From: JADHUC01 sp964617665
GTDB taxonomy: Bacteria > Planctomycetota > Planctomycetia > Pirellulales > Pirellulaceae
Direction of reading: 5' to 3'
Assembly (NCBI GenBank): GCA_964617665.1
Contig: CAZUAH010000753.1
Span: 1 to 6,039 of the forward strand
DNA length: 6,039 bases
The notes beneath the pieces were generated by a model, which worked only from the letters and a program-made list of their open reading frames with translations, was not told the DNA's origin and made no database searches. Made by a program: the position numbers and the translations under genes. Within the stretch, counting starts at the first letter, position 1. Every line of letters begins with the position of its first letter. Below are positions 1-4,753 of the stretch, piece by piece.

Positions 1-1818
1 AACACTTACGAGTACGACGTACTAGTGGTCGGTGCAGGGCACGCTGGCACGGAAGCGGCCATGGCGGCGGCTCGTATGGGTGCGCGTGTCGGCCTGCTGA
101 CGGCCAACCTGGATACCGTGGCACAGATGAGCTGCAATCCAGCGATCGGTGGTGTAGCGAAGGGGCACATCGTTCGCGAAATCGATGCGTTGGGTGGCGT
201 GATGGCCCGCGCGATTGATGCTACGGGAATCCAATTTCGGATGCTCAACCGCCGCAAAGGGCCGGCGATGCACAGCCCGCGCGCCCAAGCGGACAGAAGA
301 GATTACCAGCTCGAAGTCAAACGCATTGTCGAGCAGCAAGAAGACCTACATCTGCGGCAGGAAACCGTCGAAGATATCCTGACGGAAAGTCACGGCGACG
401 CGACTCGCGTTTGCGGCGTAAGAACCCGGGAAGATGTGGTCTATCGAGCACCAGCCGTCATTCTCACGACTGGCACTTTCCTGCAAGCGATAATGCACGT
501 CGGCGAAGCCACAACGCCGGGCGGGCGGGCAGGCGAAGGAACGACCAGCGGCATCAGCGAGGCCCTCCGACGACTGGGCTTTCGTATCCGACGTTTCAAG
601 ACGGGAACGCCGGCAAGACTTAACGCCCACACGATCGACTATGGCAAGACGGAAGAGCATCCGGGGGATGATCCGCCTCAGCCGTTTTCGTTTCTGAGTG
701 CCAGCCTTCTAATCGATCAAATATCCTGCTGGATCACGTACACGAATCCGCAGGTTCATCAGTTGATCCGCGACAATCTGCACCGCGCCCCCATGTACAG
801 CGGCCAAATCCAGAGTTGCGGCCCACGCTACTGTCCGTCTATCGAGGACAAGGTTGTGCGGTTTGCTGACAAGGAAAGACATCAGTTGTTCCTCGAGCCC
901 GAGGGGCGAAAAACGTCGGAGGTCTATCTGAATGGCCTGCCAACCAGTCTACCTCGCGACGTCCAAGACCAAATGGTTCGCTTGATTCCGGGCCTGGAAA
1001 ATGCCCAGATCATGCGATACGGATATGCGGTGGAATACGACTTCTGCCCGCCCGATCAGCTTCGGCCAACGCTGGAAACAAAGCGAACACCCGGACTGTA
1101 TTTCGCGGGCCAAATCAACGGGACTACCGGATACGAAGAGGCCGGCGCGCAAGGATTGATCGCCGGCACCAATGCCGTCTTGAGCCTCAGGGGCGAAGAG
1201 CCGTTGATGCTGAGCCGCGATCAGGCGTACATCGGTGTGATGATCGATGACTTGGTGACGTGCAGCGTTGACGAACCATATCGGATGTTTACCAGTCGCG
1301 CCGAATATCGGCTTTTGTTGCGACATGACAATGCCGACCGACGCTTGACTCCTCTGGGACGCGAAATCGGCTTAGTAGATGAGAATCGGCGGCAACGATT
1401 GGAGTTGAAGCAGGCAGAAATCGCCCGTGTCGTGGGCCTGATCGAAACGAATCGCACAGAGGGTTTGGCGTTGGCCAAGTTCCTTCGGCGGCCCGAGGTG
1501 AACTGGGGCGACTTGGTGGATCGACTTCCGCAATTGGCCGAAGTCGACGCCCAAGTGGCTGAACAAGTCGTTCATGACGTCAAATACTCAGGCTACGTGG
1601 CCCGGCAGCAACAGCAAATCGCTCGTCAGCAGCGACTTTCCCACAAACGTATCCCCGAAGACTTCGACTACACCGATATCATGCACCTGCGGACGGAGGC
1701 TCGCGAGAAGCTGACGCGAGTTCAGCCCGTCAGCATTGCGCAGGCCAGCCGCATCAGCGGTATTACACCTGCGGACGTGGCGCTGGTGATGGCACATCTG
1801 GAGGGCGGGGCCAAGTAG
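1..1818 (+). CDS. mnmG: tRNA uridine-5-carboxymethylaminomethyl modification enzyme MnmG (GidA), 5'-partial
   Basis: This FAD-dependent enzyme works with the GTPase MnmE to install the carboxymethylaminomethyl group on the wobble uridine of certain tRNAs in the cytoplasm. The open frame runs from base 1, so the true start is just upstream; 605 codons are visible against about 629 in E. coli, and alignment from memory suggests only a few residues are missing. Visible codons 9-16 hold the Rossmann FAD motif VVGAGHAG. The family block SCNPAIGG follows near codon 44, and its Cys45 matches E. coli Cys47. GPRYCPSIEDK, with Cys278 (E. coli Cys277), is the first GidA signature. AGQINGTTGYEEAGAQG is the second, near codon 370. 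The C-terminal helical region that binds MnmE and tRNA is intact (YSGYVARQQ, then QASRISGITPADV) and ends at TAG. The GTG at base 25 encodes Val inside the FAD motif and is not a start. No frameshift is seen. Confidence 0.97.
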   Translation, partial: NTYEYDVLVVGAGHAGTEAAMAAARMGARVGLLTANLDTVAQMSCNPAIGGVAKGHIVREIDALGGVMARAIDATGIQFRMLNRRKGPAMHSPRAQADRRDYQLEVKRIVEQQEDLHLRQETVEDILTESHGDATRVCGVRTREDVVYRAPAVILTTGTFLQAIMHVGEATTPGGRAGEGTTSGISEALRRLGFRIRRFKTGTPARLNAHTIDYGKTEEHPGDDPPQPFSFLSASLLIDQISCWITYTNPQVHQLIRDNLHRAPMYSGQIQSCGPRYCPSIEDKVVRFADKERHQLFLEPEGRKTSEVYLNGLPTSLPRDVQDQMVRLIPGLENAQIMRYGYAVEYDFCPPDQLRPTLETKRTPGLYFAGQINGTTGYEEAGAQGLIAGTNAVLSLRGEEPLMLSRDQAYIGVMIDDLVTCSVDEPYRMFTSRAEYRLLLRHDNADRRLTPLGREIGLVDENRRQRLELKQAEIARVVGLIETNRTEGLALAKFLRRPEVNWGDLVDRLPQLAEVDAQVAEQVVHDVKYSGYVARQQQQIARQQRLSHKRIPEDFDYTDIMHLRTEAREKLTRVQPVSIAQASRISGITPADVALVMAHLEGGAK

Positions 1819-1881
1819 CCGGTACCTTTGGAGTCCTACTGGCGGACAACGCCGCAGCGAATCCACTCGCCTCAAGAAACA

Positions 1882-1916
1882 CAGCGAGCCGCAGGATGGC
1901 TCCCCGCGGCTCGCTG
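1882..1916 (-). terminator. Hairpin terminator between convergent genes
   Basis: An 11-bp perfect inverted repeat (CAGCGAGCCGC at 1882-1892 and its complement at 1906-1916) encloses a 13-nt loop that can itself pair GGA with TCC. It lies 63 nt after the mnmG stop and 28 nt beyond the stop of the minus-strand Cys-rich gene. On the minus strand the stem is followed by TGTTTCTT, a loose U-tract; on the plus strand there is no T run. It therefore best fits termination of the minus-strand gene, with possible weaker bidirectional use for mnmG. The structure is direct from sequence; the function is inferred. Confidence 0.65.
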
Positions 1917-1944
1917 GCGTCTCACAAATCCGTATGCATGTTGA

Positions 1945-2781
1945 TCAGTAAGTGATCGATATAGCAGGCAGCCGTCGCAAGTCCCATCGTCGGGCTGACT
2001 TGTCCAGCGGCGACAGGGGCGGCAACTCGTCGGAGAAGTTCAACGAGGTCTCGGGGGCTGGCAGTTGGGGTTGTGCGTCTGCCGGCGTGGGCATGACCGA
2101 GTCGACGGGTTGCGGCGCTACGGGTTGCGGTTCGGCCGGTGTCGGCGATGGACCGTGTTTTGTTGGGGCCTGCTGCATCGGCATGGCTTGCATTTGGCAA
2201 TCCGTGCAGCCGTCGTCCGTGCAGGAACCGTTGAGCATGCCAAAACAGCGATCGTGCAGGCGTCGCAGCTTGCAGGACAGCGGCTCGTGGCATTTCTGAC
2301 GGCACTTGGGCGTTACCGGCCACCAGTTGGCACCGACGCCACCGCAGCGCGACGAGCAGCATTCCGGATAGCAGCACCAATCGGGCTTGCTGGCGAACAT
2401 CTGCAGCAATTTGCCATGGTGTGACTTGCAGCAGCCGCATGGCCCCATACCGCAGTGCTTACCCTTTTGGAACGAGTCGCTTCCCTTCTGCGCACAATAG
2501 CCATCCCAGACTTGCTCGGTACCGGGCGGGTTCTTTTCGCAGCATGTGCCCCAGAAACCCAGACCACGATAGCTGGTGAATCCGATGGGGTATGCCGGGT
2601 AGTCGGTAAAGCTGCCGGCACGCGTCGGACTTGCGTAGTACTTCGCAGCCGGAGATTGGAACGGATTGGACACGCCCCCGCCGGTGTAGCGAGTCGGTCG
2701 GTAGCGGCCAAAGTCGTCGGCGGAGGCGACGGATACAACCGTCAGCATCAAGGCGGTAGGCAGAAGGCTGGACAATCTCAT
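1945..2781 (-). CDS. Secreted cysteine-rich protein of unknown function
   Basis: I do not recognise a family. The product is 278 aa. Residues 1-21 form a clear Sec signal peptide (MRLSSLLPTALMLTVVSVASA) with a probable cut after ASA, so the protein should leave the cytoplasm. The mature part begins with a Tyr/Pro/Gly-rich stretch (24-75). Residues 80-195 hold 19 cysteines, including CC pairs at 80, 117, 136 and 141 and the cluster CGMGPCGCC at 110-118. A Pro/Gln-rich linker (201-243, with tandem PQPVA/PQPVD) and a short tail follow. The start at 2781 is chosen because AAGGAA (2788-2793) sits 6 nt upstream and the signal peptide begins there; the frame stays open 15 codons further up, but that adds a poor MCCFRCYDSKSKEHA leader. 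It converges with mnmG and diverges from the thioesterase. Paired cysteines outside the cytoplasm suggest disulfides or metal binding in the envelope, which is inference. Confidence 0.82.
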   Translation of the reverse strand: MRLSSLLPTALMLTVVSVASADDFGRYRPTRYTGGGVSNPFQSPAAKYYASPTRAGSFTDYPAYPIGFTSYRGLGFWGTCCEKNPPGTEQVWDGYCAQKGSDSFQKGKHCGMGPCGCCKSHHGKLLQMFASKPDWCCYPECCSSRCGGVGANWWPVTPKCRQKCHEPLSCKLRRLHDRCFGMLNGSCTDDGCTDCQMQAMPMQQAPTKHGPSPTPAEPQPVAPQPVDSVMPTPADAQPQLPAPETSLNFSDELPPLSPLDKSARRWDLRRLPAISITY

Positions 2782-2787
2782 GGCATG

Positions 2788-2806
2788 TTCCTTCGATTTC
2801 GAATCG
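2788..2806 (-). promoter_or_regulatory. Ribosome binding site with abutting small hairpin
   Basis: Reading the minus strand, AAGGAA (2788-2793) precedes the ATG at 2781 by 6 nt and fixes the start of the Cys-rich gene. Directly upstream, CGATT-CGA-AATCG (2794-2806) can form a 5-bp hairpin whose foot touches the Shine-Dalgarno sequence. The binding site is well supported; any control by the hairpin is inference. Confidence 0.6.
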
Positions 2807-2847
2807 TAACACCTGAAACAGCACATCGGGTGGGCAGCCCTTTACAT

Positions 2848-2933
2848 CGTGGAAACCTGATCCACGCTAACCACGGGTTACCTTGTCCGTGGCGGGGGCC
2901 CGATGTTCGTCTGGGGAAACATGGGTTTTTTTT
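2848..2933 (+). ncRNA. Candidate structured RNA: three hairpins ending in an intrinsic terminator
   Basis: On the plus strand three inverted repeats follow each other. H1 is CGTGGA (2848-2853) with TCCACG (2861-2866), loop 7. H2 is CCACGG (2871-2876) with CCGTGG (2887-2892), loop 10. H3 is CCC-ATGTT (2899-2907, one bulged G at 2902) with AACATGGG (2918-2925), loop 10. Eight T (2926-2933) follow H3 without a gap, the form of a Rho-independent terminator. No plus-strand gene lies upstream for more than 1 kb; the region is opposite the Cys-rich gene's leader. It could be an independent small RNA, an antisense transcript end, or a conditional leader of the thioesterase gene that starts 135 nt later. 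The T run gives the orientation. TTTACA at 2841-2846 resembles a -35 box but would sit too close to H1 for a transcript starting before it, and I find no convincing promoter. The structure is seen; its expression is unknown. Confidence 0.4.
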
Positions 2934-3000
2934 GCGCCATGGGCAAACGGCAATGTTGATTTTTTTCAACCATTTTCCCCGGCGTGGGGTAATGCAGGTT

Positions 3001-3029
3001 TTGCGGATTTCGCGCACAAGTGGTACTAT
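3001..3029 (+). promoter_or_regulatory. Candidate sigma-70-type promoter of the thioesterase gene
   Basis: TTGCGG (3001-3006) and TACTAT (3024-3029) are 17 nt apart. The -10 box matches TATAAT at 4 of 6 positions and is preceded by TGG, an extended -10 element. Transcription would begin near 3036, giving a leader of about 30 nt to the ATG at 3068. The upstream DNA carries T-tracts at 2926-2933 and 2960-2966. Planctomycete promoters are poorly known to me, so this is a match to the general bacterial pattern only. Confidence 0.38.
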
Positions 3030-3067
3030 CCGCACAAATCCAAAGTCCGATTGTCGAAAGCTGAAGC

Positions 3068-3493
3068 ATGCCAGCGATTTACGAATACCGTCTGATCGTC
3101 CCCGATGACGCGATCGACGGCCAAGGGCACGTAAACAACTTGGAATACGTTCGATGGATGCAGGAGGCGGCAATTGCTCATTCCGATACCCAAGGATGGT
3201 CCGCCGAACGATATCGACAGATTGGAGCAGGTTGGGTGGTGCGTTCTCATAAGATCGAGTACCTGCAGGCTGCATTCGCCGGTGACCAGATCGTTGTCCG
3301 CACTTGGGTGTCCGACTTTCGCAAGATCCGCTCGTTGCGCAAGTACAAGATCGTCCGTGTTGCCGACCAAACGGTGCTGGCCATTGCCGAGACGGATTGG
3401 GCGTTTATAGGCTACGAACGCCGCGCCCCGCGACGTATTCCGCCGGAGGTCGCCGAAGCGTTTGTCATAGTCCCGCCCGAGGAGGAGCCATGA
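3068..3493 (+). CDS. Acyl-CoA thioesterase, hotdog fold (YbgC/FadM, 4HBT type)
   Basis: The enzyme should hydrolyse an acyl-CoA thioester in the cytoplasm; the substrate cannot be told from sequence. The 141-aa length is normal for a single hotdog domain. The family hallmark is at residues 16-30: IDGQGHVNN followed by LEYVRW. Asp17, three residues before the GHVNN glycine, is the likely catalytic acid. Further family-like blocks are WVVRSHKIEYLQAAFAGD (about 57-74), RTWVSD (about 78-83) and the C-terminal RIPPEV. The ATG at 3068 fits the domain edge, although the binding site is weak (GAAAG at 3056-3060). A candidate promoter lies at 3001-3029. It is transcribed alone, diverging from the Cys-rich gene. 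The TGA at 3491-3493 falls at the outer edge of a palindromic repeat, so the acidic tail PPEEEP may have been set by that element. The family is confident, the substrate unknown. Confidence 0.9.
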   Translation: MPAIYEYRLIVPDDAIDGQGHVNNLEYVRWMQEAAIAHSDTQGWSAERYRQIGAGWVVRSHKIEYLQAAFAGDQIVVRTWVSDFRKIRSLRKYKIVRVADQTVLAIAETDWAFIGYERRAPRRIPPEVAEAFVIVPPEEEP

Positions 3494-3603
3494 GGCGGTT
3501 TCAAAACCGGGAGGGCGAGGCTCCCGCCGAGCCGAAACCACGGGAAGACGCGGCTCAGCAGGAGCTTCGCCTTCCCGAGACTCGGTTCTGAAATGCCTTC
3601 ATG
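3489..3603. repeat. Palindromic dispersed-type repeat (REP/MITE-like), planctomycete GEAPAEP type
   Basis: A long imperfect inverted repeat fills most of the gap after the thioesterase. The core arms are 27 nt each, at 3508-3534 and 3551-3577; they match at 23 of 27 positions and surround a 16-nt centre. All four mismatches are transitions, with A or T in the right arm. Outer arms continue the symmetry: 3494-3509 (GGCGGTTTCAAAACCG) against 3583-3597 (CGGTTCTGAAATGCC), then CATGA at 3489-3493 against TCATG at 3599-3603. Read in one frame the left arm spells REGEAPAEP and the other strand spells GGSLALP, phrases I recall from planctomycete genomes where such repeats are spread widely. There is no coding capacity of its own. 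A folded transcript could also act as a terminator for the thioesterase. Copy number cannot be judged from one copy. Confidence 0.7.
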
Positions 3604-3674
3604 ATACGTCCGCGATTTGACAGTGCGACGGAGCCGAGGGTGATAGTATCGCACGGTCGTATTTGAGTATCATG
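3600..3674 (+). promoter_or_regulatory. Candidate promoter and operator region of the DUF1444 gene
   Basis: A perfect TTGACA (3617-3622) is followed 19 nt later by GATAGT (3642-3647, 4 of 6 to TATAAT), which is a long spacing. The region is ringed by repeated half-sites: CATGATAC (3600-3607) and its exact complement GTATCATG (3667-3674), with GATA-G-TATC (3642-3650) between them on the presumed -10 box. GTGCGA (3623-3628) and TCGCAC (3649-3654) form another inverted pair within the same stretch. The arrangement resembles a repressor-bound promoter, but no regulator is visible in the window. The repeats are direct; the promoter role is inferred. Confidence 0.4.
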
Positions 3675-3723
3675 GTGGTGCTCTCAAACCTCTGCCGTAG
3701 CCAGACTGTAAGGACACAGGACG

Positions 3724-4581
3724 ATGCCCGATATTCCTTGGTGGGGTTGGCTAATCGGCGGGTCGGTTCTGATCTACATGATTCTGCGCTCGATCCGCAC
3801 GTCGTACCGTCGTAGTATTCGCGAGCAAGCGATCGCGTACTTGGCTCGCGAACACCCTGACGTCGAGGTCATCGACCAAAACGAGAATCGCCTCACGATT
3901 CGATCCGAGGACTACGACGAGGGGGAGCTTTACCTACACAATCTGTACCTTGCGATCATTGAATCGAAGAAGCACACGCCGGAGGATCGAAAGGAGTTGT
4001 TCGAAAAGTTCATTGGTGGCCCGGTGCGCGACACGAAACTGATGACACAGCCACTGAGCCTCAATACCCACGGCGATCGCATCATGCCGCGGATTCTCCC
4101 GGCCAATGCGCTAGACGTATTGCAGAAGAAAGGCGACACGCCACATACGCCACTGAACGTCGCCGAACTGCACGTCGTGTACGTGGTGGACTACGAGCAC
4201 AGCGTGGCCTACATGACGGAGGGACAACGCGAGGAATTGGGCCTCGACTTGGAGTCGCTTCACCAGCATGCGTTGGAGAACTTGGCCAAGACGTTCGCTC
4301 CGCAGGCCGTCCGCACTGTGGTTAGCGAGCGGTCATTGGTCAAGGTCAGATCCGAGGACAGCTACGACGCCGCTCGTCTTCTGCTGGTCGGTCGGCATCT
4401 GAACGAAGGCGAAGCGGTGCTGGCTGCCATTCCGGACAGAGACTCCCTGGCACTGATTCCCGTGCCGGACGACGAGGCCGATTTGTCAAAGCTGAAGAAA
4501 CTGGCCAAAATGCCCGCGAGTGATCGGCTGATTTGCGATCAACTCCTGAAGGTCACCATGGACGCAATCACGCTCGCCTGA
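3724..4581 (+). CDS. Membrane-anchored DUF1444 (YtpQ-like) family protein
   Basis: The function is unknown. The 285-aa product begins with a hydrophobic segment at residues 5-21 (WWGWLIGGSVLIYMILR), followed by an Arg-rich stretch (RSIRTSYRRSIR). By the positive-inside rule this puts the rest of the protein in the cytoplasm, held to the inner membrane. The remaining domain resembles DUF1444/UPF0354, known from Bacillus YtpQ: an alpha/beta N-terminal part, RIMPRILPA near 118, then PLNVAELHVVYVVD and the typical MTEGQREELGLDLESLHQHALENL stretch broken here as MTEGQREELG (about 160-169) and ALENL. Length is close to the family norm of about 270 plus an anchor. AAGGA (3710-3714) lies 9 nt before the ATG and supports this start. 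It sits alone between its own promoter region and the oxidoreductase leader. The family call is from memory of motif layout. Confidence 0.78.
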   Translation: MPDIPWWGWLIGGSVLIYMILRSIRTSYRRSIREQAIAYLAREHPDVEVIDQNENRLTIRSEDYDEGELYLHNLYLAIIESKKHTPEDRKELFEKFIGGPVRDTKLMTQPLSLNTHGDRIMPRILPANALDVLQKKGDTPHTPLNVAELHVVYVVDYEHSVAYMTEGQREELGLDLESLHQHALENLAKTFAPQAVRTVVSERSLVKVRSEDSYDAARLLLVGRHLNEGEAVLAAIPDRDSLALIPVPDDEADLSKLKKLAKMPASDRLICDQLLKVTMDAITLA

Positions 4582-4629
4582 CATCTGATGGCTTGCCGGA
4601 GGCTGCGTCGTATTCCAGGTCACAGTTCA

Positions 4630-4645
4630 ATGATTATCATACAAT
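4630..4645 (+). promoter_or_regulatory. Palindrome and TACAAT box before the oxidoreductase gene
   Basis: ATGAT-T-ATCAT (4630-4640) is an 11-bp palindrome with one central base. Its last base begins TACAAT (4640-4645), which matches TATAAT at 5 of 6 positions. The best -35 at 17-nt spacing is AGGTCA (4617-4622), a 3 of 6 match. A start near 4652 would leave a leader of about 100 nt before the preferred start codon. The palindrome contains the same TGAT/ATCA half-sites as the region before the DUF1444 gene. Confidence 0.35.
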
Positions 4646-4649
4646 GAGC

Positions 4650-4718
4650 GTCGACGAAGACGGACACTGCTGCAGCGGTGTCGACGAGAGTGTAGAATCA
4701 TCTACTACCACATGTAGA
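4650..4718 (+). promoter_or_regulatory. Structured 5' leader of the oxidoreductase gene
   Basis: ACACTGC-TGCA-GCGGTGT (4664-4681) forms a 7-bp hairpin with one G-U pair. It is framed by two copies of GTCGACGA (4650-4657 and 4680-4687). Downstream, TCTAC (4701-4705) can pair either with GTAGA at 4692-4696 (4-nt loop) or with GTAGA at 4714-4718 (8-nt loop), so the two small stems exclude each other. There is no T run, so a transcription terminator is not indicated; an effect on translation would be possible. The pairing is seen, the role is inference. Confidence 0.3.
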
Positions 4719-4738
4719 CTGGAATGGACGAAATAACC

Positions 4739-4744
4739 GGGAGG
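4739..4744 (+). promoter_or_regulatory. Strong ribosome binding site deciding a GTG start
   Basis: GGGAGG at 4739-4744 lies 9 nt before an in-frame GTG at 4754. The in-frame ATG at 4724 has only TGGA directly against it, too close to serve as a normal binding site. This makes GTG 4754 the preferred start. Confidence 0.55.
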
Positions 4745-4753
4745 TCTCCTGAC

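Noticed and set aside
2105..2130. 11-bp tandem ACGGGTTGCGG repeat
   Set aside because: It has a 15-bp period and simply encodes the PQPVA/PQPVD repeat of the proline-rich linker.
1922..2440. Second minus-strand frame (172 codons) overlapping the Cys-rich gene
   Set aside because: The signal peptide, binding site and cysteine pattern all support the other frame; this one is Arg/Ala-rich with no start context.
2841..2869. TTTACA as a -35 box, or TGTAAA on the other strand as a -10 box, in the divergent gap
   Set aside because: No acceptable partner box occurs at 16-18 nt in either direction, so I do not call a promoter for the minus-strand gene or the candidate RNA.
2455..3108. 217-codon open frame on the plus strand across the Cys-rich gene and the divergent gap
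   Set aside because: It is antisense to the supported minus-strand gene, has low-complexity Arg/Gly-rich translation, no binding site, and runs into the thioesterase start in another frame.
3304..3591. Plus-strand frame ending in REGEAPAEP
   Set aside because: It is a shadow of the thioesterase that runs into the palindromic repeat; the peptide reflects the repeat, not a protein.
4650..4687. Two GTCGACGA copies as a possible start of a CRISPR or iteron array
   Set aside because: Only two 8-bp copies, partly explained by the palindromic GTCGAC, and no further units follow.
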